Virus record (IMG/VR): IMGVR_UViG_3300042544_003310
Coordinates: 62,001 to 126,000 of that record
DNA: 64,000 bases
Source: a virus
Strand: one strand, 5' to 3'
The position numbers and the translations under genes were made by a program. Below are positions 8,503-17,309 of this stretch, piece by piece. The notes below the pieces were generated by a model. That model saw only the letters and a list, made by a program, of their open reading frames with translations. It was not told the DNA's origin and ran no database searches. Position 1 is the first letter of the stretch. Every line of letters begins with the position of its first letter.

Positions 8503-11383
8503 CCTATTGAACAAGCCTACCAGTAGCGTAGCTGAGCTGGCTAAAAAATACAAAGTGTCAACAGACTCTGTGGAGAAACAGCTGGCACAGGGCATCAAAG
8601 TGGAGATGGAACACACCCGGTTGCGGAGTGTGGCGCGAGAAATAGCCTTGGATCACTTGGGTGAGGATCTTAACTATTACAAGAAATTGAGCAAACTTGA
8701 GAAAAAGCCTGCTCAAGAAGCTCTTCTGATAGAGCTGTTTGCCCTGCTAAATGAAGTAAAAATCGACAATGTGAGTGGCATTGGGGAAGTGCCTGACAAT
8801 AAGAATGTGGATTATCTTGGCTTGAGAGTCGCGATGAAGCCCAGTGTATTTTTGAAATTGGCTAGCCCTTTGTCAAGAGAACATGCTGGGAGTGTGGATT
8901 ATATCAAACAGCAACTAGATCAAGGGCAGGGAATGGCCAGTCCTTGGCTGGTCTTAGACATACCAATAGAATGGGAAAAAGGTCGTTATAATAAATCCGC
9001 AAGAGTAATTGGGCACGAAGGCCGCAACAGAATGTATGCGGTCCTAGAAACTGAAGGCGATGCACCTGTTGAAACTCATTTGTTTTTTGTCGGTGGATTG
9101 CGTGCTAGGCACATCAAACCTGAATGGATTGAAGCACTCAACCTGCGTCTTGTACCACAGAGAGCAAACACTAGTGTATCTGGCCCGTTTTTTGAACTGC
9201 TGTTAAAGACTCAAAAAAGTCTCTCAGAAGAAAATGAAAACAAAAGAGACACATACCGTGTAACCTGGAGAGGTAGATTGGGCGAATATGATCCCAATTA
9301 TTTTGACATCAAAAGTGACCCACTTGAAGACGATGATGGCAAAGTCATCGCCGTAAAAGATCAGCTTGTTCCCAAATCTCATTTGCGTGCCAATTTAAAC
9401 ATAACTCCAAATCCCAACCTAGTGTATAGGGGCATGAGTAATCATGAATTTCAAAATATCAAAAAAACAGGAGTGATACAAAGCAAAGGCGAGTATAACT
9501 TGGCTGGGCAACAGGGCTTAACCTATTTTTCAACTGAACCCAGGTCAGCTGAAACTTATGCTCATAGTTTTGCACCATGGAATCAAAAAGCCAACTGGGA
9601 CAATCCAGCATGGGTAATTGCAGTGCCCAAACCTGATGAATCAAAAATTGTGCATGTGCAAGGCACAGGATCACATGAAGTGGGAGTCAAAGGCTCTATA
9701 CCAGCGAATCAAATAAGGGAGATATACCGAGGAAAGGTTGTAGAATACGATCCTGGTGTGCACAACCAAGTTGCACCATCAGCATGGCTGCATTGGGAGA
9801 AAATGCCTGTTGATACATTGTTAACAGAGCGCAAAGGTGCGCCTGGCACTCTCAAATCCAAAATCACCAGACTGTATGGCGGAGGTGTCACATGTGACAA
9901 AACACAAAAACTCAAAACACGCCAGGGTGCTACAACTCTAGACAAACGCCAAGCCAACTGGTTTCAAAACAAACATTGCGGCGGAGCAACTAGAGTTGAT
10001 GAAATCATAAGTGGTGAGCATATTCCAGGCGATTGGAAAAAATATGGAAGCGGCGACGCAGAAATGTTTGAAACAGAGTTTGATCTTCAAGGATATAAGA
10101 TCACAATAAGTGTGAGTCGGGATTGGGCCCAATCTGGTGCCTATGTGTTGATGAAGAAAAACATAGAGGCTGGAGCAAACCTGGTTGGCAGAGAAATAAT
10201 ATTCAGGGTAGATGGCGAAACTGATCCAACAGGCTTACTAGGCACAGGTGCAGCGAATGTAATTTCAATTGTTGTAGGAAAAATCATAGGACTACTACAA
10301 AATATAGAATGGGACTATTTGGTCTTCGCAGGTGCTGGGGACAGTAGACAAAGAGTATATACTAAAATATTGAGTCAGATATCTCCAGGACTTGATTCAG
10401 AGCCAATGCAATTTGGAGATTGGTTCCTGCTGATCAAAAACCATTTGTTGGCAGCAAAATCTCAAGAGCTGGATGAAGTTTTTAAAGGCAAGCCACTTCC
10501 TGGAGATTGGCAATCAATAAAGGGCGGTTCAACCCACTACACTGAATTTGAATTTGCTGGCAGTGAAGTGCAAATAGCAGTCGTAAAAGACGCTTCTTAT
10601 GAGCTTCAAACTATCTTGCAAAAGCAAGTGCCAGAAAACTGGGTTGGATATGAAGTGTCCTTCTCTGTAGATCACAGCATCTCTGTAACAGGTATGTTTG
10701 ACCAAAAAAGTGCCCAATTATTTGATTTGATTATACGAAAACTCAAATGGTTTTTCCAGACCCACAGCTGGGACTACATCAACTTCAGTGGGGATGAGCG
10801 CAGCCGCAACAAGCTCTATCTCCGGCTGGCAAAACAGTTGGCACCTGCTGATAGCACAGTGTTGCACACTAACAAAAGCTTTGCAATTGTCAAGCAGGAC
10901 AAGCTTGCATCATTCACTAACTTGGACGAAAGTTTAAGTTACAAAGGTTTGCGTCCTGGAGCAAATATTTGGTATGAGCCTGGCATGCAATATTCCCAAT
11001 ATAATTTATATCCAGGCAAAAGTATTGTGGGCCAGCGAGTATACCATATGACCAATAAGCTTACAAGTATAATAAAGTCAGGCGGACTGAAACCAAAATA
11101 TGATGAGACTGGTGCTAGAGAATTTGGCCGATATAGCACTGTGGAATATCCTTTCACTCCAGTTATTGCTATATTTTTTGATGTTGGTGAGCATGATTGG
11201 TTTGGCAAATACATCTTAAGTTGGGAAATAACACCTGAGGATAAAACTGCACGAGCATATATGCCAGTAGATACCATGCAGCCTTCAGATAGAGATAATT
11301 TGCTGCCCAATTGTCAGGTAACACCTGTAAGTATTGATAGGATTACTATCACAGATCTCAAAGGAAACCTTATAAAAGTATGA
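8489..11383 (+). CDS. Second giant modular protein: DUF5661-like, HEGRNRM domain, two ART-like domains, tandem WDY repeats
   Basis: 964 residues from the ATG at 8489, overlapping the previous gene by 14 bases. Order: DUF5661-like helical start with 'GIKVEMEHT...EIALDHLGED' (about 30-65); a domain with 'VIGHEGRNRMYAV' (174-186) and 'GGLRARHI'; an ART-like domain 312-420 (YRG, YFSTE, 'GTGSHEVGV'); a Cys/Lys element 'GATTLDKRQANWFQNKHC' (480-497); two tandem copies of a domain of about 130 residues with 'EWDYLVFAG..DSRQ' and 'SWDYINFSG..RSRNKLY' (about 512-800); and a C-terminal ART-like domain 'GQRVYHMTNKLTSIIKSGGL' (848-950). No membrane segment is seen. Several of the same elements occur in virion proteins of marine T4-like phages. 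Enzymatic activity is inferred only from fold motifs. Confidence 0.75.
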   Translation: MKLNDLLNKPTSSVAELAKKYKVSTDSVEKQLAQGIKVEMEHTRLRSVAREIALDHLGEDLNYYKKLSKLEKKPAQEALLIELFALLNEVKIDNVSGIGEVPDNKNVDYLGLRVAMKPSVFLKLASPLSREHAGSVDYIKQQLDQGQGMASPWLVLDIPIEWEKGRYNKSARVIGHEGRNRMYAVLETEGDAPVETHLFFVGGLRARHIKPEWIEALNLRLVPQRANTSVSGPFFELLLKTQKSLSEENENKRDTYRVTWRGRLGEYDPNYFDIKSDPLEDDDGKVIAVKDQLVPKSHLRANLNITPNPNLVYRGMSNHEFQNIKKTGVIQSKGEYNLAGQQGLTYFSTEPRSAETYAHSFAPWNQKANWDNPAWVIAVPKPDESKIVHVQGTGSHEVGVKGSIPANQIREIYRGKVVEYDPGVHNQVAPSAWLHWEKMPVDTLLTERKGAPGTLKSKITRLYGGGVTCDKTQKLKTRQGATTLDKRQANWFQNKHCGGATRVDEIISGEHIPGDWKKYGSGDAEMFETEFDLQGYKITISVSRDWAQSGAYVLMKKNIEAGANLVGREIIFRVDGETDPTGLLGTGAANVISIVVGKIIGLLQNIEWDYLVFAGAGDSRQRVYTKILSQISPGLDSEPMQFGDWFLLIKNHLLAAKSQELDEVFKGKPLPGDWQSIKGGSTHYTEFEFAGSEVQIAVVKDASYELQTILQKQVPENWVGYEVSFSVDHSISVTGMFDQKSAQLFDLIIRKLKWFFQTHSWDYINFSGDERSRNKLYLRLAKQLAPADSTVLHTNKSFAIVKQDKLASFTNLDESLSYKGLRPGANIWYEPGMQYSQYNLYPGKSIVGQRVYHMTNKLTSIIKSGGLKPKYDETGAREFGRYSTVEYPFTPVIAIFFDVGEHDWFGKYILSWEITPEDKTARAYMPVDTMQPSDRDNLLPNCQVTPVSIDRITITDLKGNLIKV

Positions 11384-12495
11384 GAATTTACCATTTAGTG
11401 CCCTTAAAGAAGTTGCTAGAAGCTTATCAGCCATTGACAACCAAATGGCAACAAGACAATGTGGGCTCAGTTTCAAGATATATTACAAGCTTTGAGTATG
11501 ATGACCATTTAGTCGAACAAAGACTTACTCAAGATAAAAATCAAAAAGACTTACAGGATGCATTGGCTGCCAGTGATTTAGAGCCCAATCCACAAGCCAA
11601 GGGCTATGTTTGGTTATGGACAGTGGATGGGGAAATAGAACAAACTGGCACAATGGGCCTTAAGGCCATACCCTTGTGGAAAGAATTGGTGCGACGCCTC
11701 TTTGGTTGGCTTGGATCTCATGAATGGGACTACTTGACTTTTATTGGTGGACGCGGCAGCAGGAACAAGCTCTATAGCGCATTGGGTCAAATGTTGGCGC
11801 AGAGAGCTGGTGCCAAAGTATATTTTGATTTTGACACAAGTGACTTTGTTGTATATAAGCCCAGTGCAATAGTTCAACCAAAATTGCAAGAGGCTTTTGA
11901 TTACCAACTTCCCCGGGATAAATGGAAGATAAAAACAGAAGGCGACAGCTATATTGATTTTTTGTTTGAAATTGATGGCAACGAATACGAGCTTCGAATG
12001 TCTCGATTGCAAGAGCCTCAGAAGAGGGGTATTTACGAGGTGGAATTTAGGCACACAGAGTATGGCATGGACATAAGTGGCACAGGTTCAGCCTTTAAAG
12101 TCTTCAGTGCTGTGTTTCAACTTCTCAAGTATGCTATTGATCATCAAAAAACCTTACCTGTAAATGGACTTTGGTTCCAGGCTTGGGCCCCGAGCAGGAA
12201 AAAGCGTTATAAGAGTATGGCACCAAAATTAGCAAGACATCTGGGTTGGACTTGGGTAACCAAGCAAGAGAGTTTTCCCTACTCTCTCTCGCCAGGAACA
12301 GATGGCTACTTGATTCTCAAACCCAGTCTTGGCGAAACAGCTGGTGTGGGCAAGATAGTTAAAGGTGTGAACACTACCACCGATGTGGGACCTGATGCTG
12401 TTCAAAAACAAGCCCGGAAATTTCTCAACAAAGTCACAGCAGGAGGAGTTCCTCCTCAAACTCAAAGCAATGGCAAATTTCCCTCGGTTAAATAA
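11380..12495 (+). CDS. Third modular protein: two further WDY-repeat domains
   Basis: 371 residues, joined to the previous gene by an ATGA overlap. It holds two more copies of the about 130-residue domain: 'EWDYLTFIGGRGSRNKLY' near residue 115 and a diverged copy ('GLWFQAWAPSRKKRY') near residue 270. Each ends in 'F.(V/I)(Y/L)KP'. Copy number across the two genes is therefore four. The last 45 residues are low-complexity and polar, as in a tail or cleavage segment. It was probably part of the same polypeptide as the upstream gene in an ancestor, or arose by domain duplication. Confidence 0.7.
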   Translation: MRIYHLVPLKKLLEAYQPLTTKWQQDNVGSVSRYITSFEYDDHLVEQRLTQDKNQKDLQDALAASDLEPNPQAKGYVWLWTVDGEIEQTGTMGLKAIPLWKELVRRLFGWLGSHEWDYLTFIGGRGSRNKLYSALGQMLAQRAGAKVYFDFDTSDFVVYKPSAIVQPKLQEAFDYQLPRDKWKIKTEGDSYIDFLFEIDGNEYELRMSRLQEPQKRGIYEVEFRHTEYGMDISGTGSAFKVFSAVFQLLKYAIDHQKTLPVNGLWFQAWAPSRKKRYKSMAPKLARHLGWTWVTKQESFPYSLSPGTDGYLILKPSLGETAGVGKIVKGVNTTTDVGPDAVQKQARKFLNKVTAGGVPPQTQSNGKFPSVK

Positions 12496-12501
12496 GCTGA
12501 A

Positions 12502-13497
12502 ATGGCAACTTTGTATAGTTTTGGTATGGATCCCACACGGTGGTACAGCAGGGCATTATATGCCTTCTCTACCAATGAATTAGGCTGGACTACAGGCAAT
12601 AGTCCAGTCAATGGACTGGGCAGCATACAATCCATGGCGTATGGAAACAATACGTGGGTTGGTGCTACAAATTTTGGAGACTTCACAGTAAGTGGTGATG
12701 GTGTAAATTGGTATTCCTACACTCCTGAAAACAAAAGTTGGCTTGTTAACAAAATCACATGGGGACAAGGATTGTTCACAGTTGTGGGACATGAAAAAAA
12801 CTTCAGTAACCTTGCAGAAACTGGATTTGTCGCAGTGTCTGGAAATGGTGGTCCAGCAACTTGGGTCAGAAAATTTGTCAGTTATCAAGAACCCATGACT
12901 TTGTTTGATATCAAACACTTGGGCCTAGGAAAATGGATTGCTGTGGGCTGCACAAATCATCTGCGACAGCCTGTGGTAATCTATAGTGAAGACAACACTG
13001 ACTCTTGGACAAGAATACTACTTCCAGATATTATCCCTGGCGGTATTTACAGTATTGAAGCCCACGTAGGAAGTAGTGTAAAAGTTTGGCTGGGCGGCAA
13101 AGGCTGGATAGCCTATACCAACGATTTTCAAACCACAAGCACAGAATGGACATTGTTTGATAATTTAAAAGATCAAGGCAAATCCAAACCATTTACGCGG
13201 TTATTATACCGATCCACACTGGGCAAAGAAGCTATTGTTGCACTGTCAGGATCTACAGTTTGGTTCAACGACACAGCTTTGAATTGGCGGAGCACTACAC
13301 AAGAGGGCTATAGATTCCAGGACGTAGCTAATTTCCAAAACCCCTTAACAAGCCAAGAGTCATTTAACTTTTCTGTTGGAGGCATGTTGAACCAGTACAC
13401 TGGATTCAAAACTCCTTGGCAAGCCCAGAGCACACAAGAATTCTCCCTCATTGGATATAACAATGGAGTCCAAGCCAGCAGCCTTATTGTTGTTTGA
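12502..13497 (+). CDS. Beta-propeller/BNR-like protein, probably virion or tail associated
   Basis: 331 residues. Repeating segments such as 'MAYGNNTWVGATNFGD', 'VSGDGVNWYSY', 'GLGKWIAVG' and 'YSEDNTDSW' have the Asp-box/BNR pattern (S-x-D-G-x-x-W) of beta-propellers such as sialidases and Vps10-like folds. The catalytic arginine triad of a sialidase cannot be judged by eye. No signal peptide. It begins 6 bases after the last modular gene, so it is in the same operon and may be a structural or receptor-binding companion of the modular proteins (inference). Confidence 0.55.
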   Translation: MATLYSFGMDPTRWYSRALYAFSTNELGWTTGNSPVNGLGSIQSMAYGNNTWVGATNFGDFTVSGDGVNWYSYTPENKSWLVNKITWGQGLFTVVGHEKNFSNLAETGFVAVSGNGGPATWVRKFVSYQEPMTLFDIKHLGLGKWIAVGCTNHLRQPVVIYSEDNTDSWTRILLPDIIPGGIYSIEAHVGSSVKVWLGGKGWIAYTNDFQTTSTEWTLFDNLKDQGKSKPFTRLLYRSTLGKEAIVALSGSTVWFNDTALNWRSTTQEGYRFQDVANFQNPLTSQESFNFSVGGMLNQYTGFKTPWQAQSTQEFSLIGYNNGVQASSLIVV

Positions 13498-13553
13498 CAC
13501 ATGTGCTGTCTGCCACACAATCATGGCATACAACAAACGTGGAGCAAAAGTAG

Positions 13554-13829
13554 ATGGGTATCGGCACTCTAGGACCAAATGATCGCTCAAAGATTATGGC
13601 CCTTGTGAATTCAGGTATTGATGTGTTGCGCGAGATTGCTACCCTCAAAGAGGGACTAAAAGACCAAGTGGGATCAGTAAGTGAGGAACTGGATATTGAC
13701 AAAAAGATCCTAAACATGGCTATCCGAACCGCCTACAAGATGAGCCAGCAGAATCAAGACACTTTGAACGATCTTCAAACACAGCTGGACAGTGTTGAAG
13801 AAGTGCTAAAAGCAGCAGGTGTTTCCTAA
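13554..13829 (+). CDS. dsbA: DsbA-like dsDNA-binding late transcription protein
   Basis: 91 residues, mostly helical and charged, with 'LVNSGIDVLREIATLKEGLK' and 'VSEELDIDKKILNMAIRTAY'. This arrangement resembles T4 DsbA (89 residues), which binds double-stranded DNA near late promoters. Its place directly before DNA polymerase and close to the clamp, itself a T4 late-transcription activator, fits. A GGAG ribosome site lies 9 bases before the ATG. The match is by overall pattern and remembered homologues, so it is moderate. Confidence 0.6.
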   Translation: MGIGTLGPNDRSKIMALVNSGIDVLREIATLKEGLKDQVGSVSEELDIDKKILNMAIRTAYKMSQQNQDTLNDLQTQLDSVEEVLKAAGVS

Positions 13830-13950
13830 GGCTGCACTCAAAGCAAGGATACATTTTTATAGATCTTTGACTCAAAGATCTAAATGGATTGTAATGTTTT
13901 TTTTGGAGATTTTAGGTACAGCCAGCATACTGCTGGCTGTCGCCGTTTAA
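13819..13950 (+). CDS. N-terminal half of a small membrane protein, ended by in-frame TAA
   Basis: A GTG at 13819 overlaps the end of the dsbA-like gene and opens a 43-codon frame ending at TAA (13948-13950). It encodes a basic start and one clear membrane helix, 'WIVMFFLEILGTASILLAV'. The same frame continues immediately after the stop into two further membrane helices. Small three-helix proteins beginning 'FxLExLGT' are familiar from T4-like marine phages, so this looks like one gene interrupted by a nonsense codon. It could equally be two proteins or a readthrough product. Confidence 0.45.
   Translation: MFPKAALKARIHFYRSLTQRSKWIVMFFLEILGTASILLAVAV
13861..13881. repeat. Perfect palindrome, 10-bp arms (AGATCTTTGA / TCAAAGATCT)
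   Basis: The arms are separated by one base, C. It lies inside the first half of the split membrane gene. As RNA it folds to a 9-bp stem with a 3-base loop but has no adjoining U-run, so it is not a simple terminator. It could be a DNA-binding site. Confidence 0.6.
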
Positions 13951-13968
13951 GCCTTTCAAATATTACCT

Positions 13969-14109
13969 TTGAGCACATTGTATTTGTTTTGGTTGTTTGG
14001 CAGTGTAGCCTTGACCATCAGCAGTATTTTGCGTAAGAATCTATTACTCGCTGTAATGATGTTGTTTTATACAGGGTTGAATTTATATGGATTATGGAGT
14101 TTTGGATGA
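13969..14109 (+). CDS. C-terminal half of the small membrane protein
   Basis: Same reading frame as the preceding fragment, 46 codons from a TTG at 13969, and open back to the TAA at 13950. Two hydrophobic helices are visible ('LYLFWLFGSVALTISSIL' and 'LLLAVMMLFYTGLNLYGLW'). The stop TGA at 14107-14109 overlaps the ATG of DNA polymerase (ATGA), a coupling normally kept only with a translated gene. No good ribosome site precedes the TTG, so translation may depend on readthrough or reinitiation. Confidence 0.4.
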   Translation: MSTLYLFWLFGSVALTISSILRKNLLLAVMMLFYTGLNLYGLWSFG

Positions 14110-16862
14110 CGTATGTTGATGCTATTTTGGAGAAAGACAAACACTGTATTCAAGTTGTGGAGCGTGTAAACCACAAACGAGTCTACAACACATATCCCAG
14201 CAAATACGTAATGTATTTTCCCAGTGAGCGTGGAAAATACACTAGCATTTATGGTGAACGGCTGGATAAATTTGAAACCAATCGTTGGGAAGAGTTTCAA
14301 AGAGAGTGTCGCTTGGTTCCAAAAACACAACAATATGAAAGTGATAGCAATCCCATTTTCCGTTGTTTTTATGAACATTACAAAAATACAGCAAGTCCAC
14401 AGTTGCATGTGGCGTTTTTTGACTTGGAAACTGATTTTGATCCTGATCGGGGCTTCTCGTCAACTGACGAGGCGTTCAATCCCATTACAGCAGTATCTGT
14501 ATATTTGAGTTGGCTGGGCAAAAACTTTACTCTTGTCCTCAAACCCAAAACACTCACAGTAGAGCAAGCATCAGCAGTTGTGGACAAATTTGAAGACACT
14601 GTGCTGTGTAGCAATGAAACTGAGCTATTGGATGTGTTTCTCACCCTCATTGAGGATGCAGATGTTCTCACAGGTTGGAATTCAGAGGGTTATGATATTC
14701 CCTATTTGCACAATCGTATCATTCAAATTTTGAGTAAGGAGCACACTAAAAGGCTGTGTCTCTGGAACAAATTTCCCAAGAAAAGGGAGTATGAAAGCTA
14801 TGGCAAGCCCACTATTACTTTTGATCTAGTGGGCAGAGTCCATCTTGACTATCTGCAACTGTACCGCAAGCATACCTATCACGAGATGCACAGTTATCGA
14901 CTGGACTTTGTGGGCGAGTATGAAGTGGGCGACAAGAAGATAGCTTACGAAGGCAGCTTGGACAAGCTCTATAACGAAGACTTTGAAAAGTTCATTGCCT
15001 ATAACAGGCAAGACGTTATGCTGTTGGTGAAAATTGATCGCAAGCTGAAATTCATTGATCTAAGCAATGATCTAGCACACACAAACGGAGTGTTGATCCA
15101 AACAACAATGGGGTCAGTACAGCTTATTGACAATGCCATTACTAACGAAGCACATGATCTTGGCTTATGTGTTCCTACTCGACGTAGAGACAATCCTGAA
15201 ATCATGAAAGACGATCAGGGTGAAGACATTGAGCCCAATGGTATTGCTGGTGCATATGTGGCTGACCCAGTTGAAGGCATGCACAAATGGATTGGCGGTG
15301 TAGACATCAACAGTCTATATCCCAGTGCTATTCGAAGTTTGAACATGAGCAAGGAAACAGTAGTGGGGCAAATCCGCCCTGTGGGTAATGATCGTTTGAT
15401 TCAACACAGGATGCAAAAGGAAAAACGCACTTTTGCTGACAGTTGGAACGAGATGTTTGGCATTATTGAGTATAACCAAGTGATGAATAGGGAAATGGTT
15501 ATGCTGACTGTGGACTTTGAAGACGGCACCACTGTGGAACTCAGTGCTGACGAACTGTATCAATGGATTTTTGAAAATCCCAAAAAGCAAATGACGCTCA
15601 GTGCCAATGGCACTATTTTTGATCTCAACAAGGAAGGTGTGGTACCAGGCTTGCTGGCCCGCTGGTATGGTGAGAGAAAGGAGTTGCAGGCAGAAGCCAA
15701 AGCATGTTTCAAAAAAGCTGATGAAGAACCTAATCCCTCTAAGAAGAGTGAGTATCAAGAAAAAGCTGATTTTTATGACAGAAGGCAGTTGATTAAGAAA
15801 ATTTTGCTAAATTCACTTTATGGAGCTATCGGAAATTCTAGCTCATCGTGGTTTGACAACCGTATTGCACAAAGTACTACTTTAACAGGTAGATGTATCG
15901 TCAAACACATGGGTAGTAAGATCAATGAGGTAATATCAGGGAAATATCACTACAAAGGTGATGCTGTCATATATGGCGACACCGACAGCATTTATTTTAG
16001 CGCATATCCAGTAATGAGCCAGCTTGAAGACTTCAAAAGCTTTGATTGGAGTCGTGAAGCAGTGGTGCAACTGTATGATCAAGTTGCAGACATCACTAAC
16101 CAAAGCTTTCCTGGATTTATGAAACAGGCATTCAATGTACCTGAATCCAGGAGTGTGATCAAAGCTGGCCGTGAACTAGTAGCAAGCCATGGATTGTTCA
16201 TTACCAAAAAACGGTATGCTGTGATGATCTACGACAAAGAAGGCAAGCGAAAGGATGTAGATGGCAAGCCAGGTGAGATCAAAGTTATGGGGCTTGATCT
16301 CAAGAGAAGTGATACACCAAAACCAGTCCAGGACTTCTTGAGTGAGATTTTAACTTTGGTTTTGACTGAGGTTGACAAAGACAGCATTTTCACGCGCATC
16401 AAGGAGTTCCGCACAGAGTTCAGCCAATGGCCCAGCTGGGCAAAAGGCAGCCCCAAAAGGGTGAATAACCTTACTCAATATGGCATGATTAAGAAAGCTC
16501 AGGAAAGCGTTGACCTCAACAAAGACACTGGGAAAAGAAAAACTATTCCGGGCCATGTCCTTGCGAGCCTAAACTGGAACCTATTGTGTGAGATCTACAA
16601 CGATTATGGATCAATGCGAATTCAAGACGGGCAAAAGGTGATTGTCTGTAAGCTGAGATCAAACCCTTTGGGTATGACATCTGTTGCATACCCTGTAGAT
16701 CAACTGTATCTTCCTGATTGGTTCAAGTCTATGCCTTTTGACAACGCTCTTATGGAGGCCACAATTTTGGACAAGAAACTGGAAAACTTGTTGGGTGTAT
16801 TGCACTGGAATCTTGAAGATGCCAAAAACAACGAAACTTTTGACAGCATGTTTAGTTTTTGA
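14106..16862 (+). CDS. 43: Family B replicative DNA polymerase (T4 gp43-like)
   Basis: 918 residues from the ATG at 14106, with GGAG upstream; T4 gp43 has 898. Exonuclease motifs: 'FFDLETDFD' (Exo I), 'GWNSEGYDIPYL' (Exo II) and 'YNRQDVMLL' (Exo III). Polymerase motifs: A 'DINSLYPSAIRSLNMS', B 'KKILLNSLYGAIGN', C 'YGDTDSIYF'. The C-terminal 'FDSMFSF' is a likely clamp-binding peptide, as in T4. It polymerises phage DNA with proofreading and would partner with the gp45-like clamp encoded at 18.2 kb. No intein or split is seen, although phage polymerase genes are often invaded. Confidence 0.97.
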   Translation: MTYVDAILEKDKHCIQVVERVNHKRVYNTYPSKYVMYFPSERGKYTSIYGERLDKFETNRWEEFQRECRLVPKTQQYESDSNPIFRCFYEHYKNTASPQLHVAFFDLETDFDPDRGFSSTDEAFNPITAVSVYLSWLGKNFTLVLKPKTLTVEQASAVVDKFEDTVLCSNETELLDVFLTLIEDADVLTGWNSEGYDIPYLHNRIIQILSKEHTKRLCLWNKFPKKREYESYGKPTITFDLVGRVHLDYLQLYRKHTYHEMHSYRLDFVGEYEVGDKKIAYEGSLDKLYNEDFEKFIAYNRQDVMLLVKIDRKLKFIDLSNDLAHTNGVLIQTTMGSVQLIDNAITNEAHDLGLCVPTRRRDNPEIMKDDQGEDIEPNGIAGAYVADPVEGMHKWIGGVDINSLYPSAIRSLNMSKETVVGQIRPVGNDRLIQHRMQKEKRTFADSWNEMFGIIEYNQVMNREMVMLTVDFEDGTTVELSADELYQWIFENPKKQMTLSANGTIFDLNKEGVVPGLLARWYGERKELQAEAKACFKKADEEPNPSKKSEYQEKADFYDRRQLIKKILLNSLYGAIGNSSSSWFDNRIAQSTTLTGRCIVKHMGSKINEVISGKYHYKGDAVIYGDTDSIYFSAYPVMSQLEDFKSFDWSREAVVQLYDQVADITNQSFPGFMKQAFNVPESRSVIKAGRELVASHGLFITKKRYAVMIYDKEGKRKDVDGKPGEIKVMGLDLKRSDTPKPVQDFLSEILTLVLTEVDKDSIFTRIKEFRTEFSQWPSWAKGSPKRVNNLTQYGMIKKAQESVDLNKDTGKRKTIPGHVLASLNWNLLCEIYNDYGSMRIQDGQKVIVCKLRSNPLGMTSVAYPVDQLYLPDWFKSMPFDNALMEATILDKKLENLLGVLHWNLEDAKNNETFDSMFSF

Positions 16863-16866
16863 AAGG

Positions 16867-16911
16867 TTGACAACGGAGCTATATGTCAAGTAGATTTGAC
16901 AAAAGTCAACC
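16867..16911 (+). promoter_or_regulatory. Possible promoter with GGTTGAC/GTCAACC inverted repeat
   Basis: TTGACA at 16867-16872 with a weak -10 (TAGATT, 18-base spacer), set in a repeat whose arms are GGTTGAC (16865-16871) and GTCAACC (16905-16911). A nested TTGAC-AAAA-GTCAA hairpin is also present. The same heptamer pair occurs at 58.2 kb over a much better promoter. Confidence 0.4.
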
Positions 16912-16925
16912 TTAAGGAATAATTC

Positions 16926-17300
16926 ATGAATATTTTTTCTGCCTTATACGAACGCATACGACGGATGTTTGGGCCTGATCAAACACCAGTTTCAACTACT
17001 CTTGCACCCAGGACAGAACCAATCCAGCCAATAGTTGTGACACCCGCTGGAAATCCTGTGCCACCCAGCTCAGAGAAGGCAGCCCTTGTAATTGAAAAAG
17101 GTGCATACCAACCAATCACGTCTAGTCCAACAGATCCACCAGTGTTGCAGCAACCTGCCCCTGTAATTACTGCCAAACAAGAGCCATCACAGGAACCTCC
17201 CCCAGCTAAAACAGGGAAAAAGCCAAAAGCTACAACAGCCCTTAAGGAACCCAAGGCGCCTAGTCAACGCAAGGCACCAGCCAAAAAGAAAACTAATTAG
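16926..17300 (+). CDS. Pro/Ala/Lys-rich disordered protein
   Basis: 124 residues. Only the first 15 (MNIFSALYERIRRMF) look structured, as an amphipathic helix. The rest is Pro-, Thr- and Ala-rich, and the last 40 residues are strongly basic ('KKPKATTALKEPKAPSQRKA'), recalling histone-like or nucleoid-binding tails. AAGGA lies 8 bases before the ATG. It could bind DNA or act as a linker protein. No family is recognised. It sits between polymerase and clamp genes, probably under its own promoter. Confidence 0.6.
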   Translation: MNIFSALYERIRRMFGPDQTPVSTTLAPRTEPIQPIVVTPAGNPVPPSSEKAALVIEKGAYQPITSSPTDPPVLQQPAPVITAKQEPSQEPPPAKTGKKPKATTALKEPKAPSQRKAPAKKKTN

Positions 17301-17309
17301 CCAATTCTA

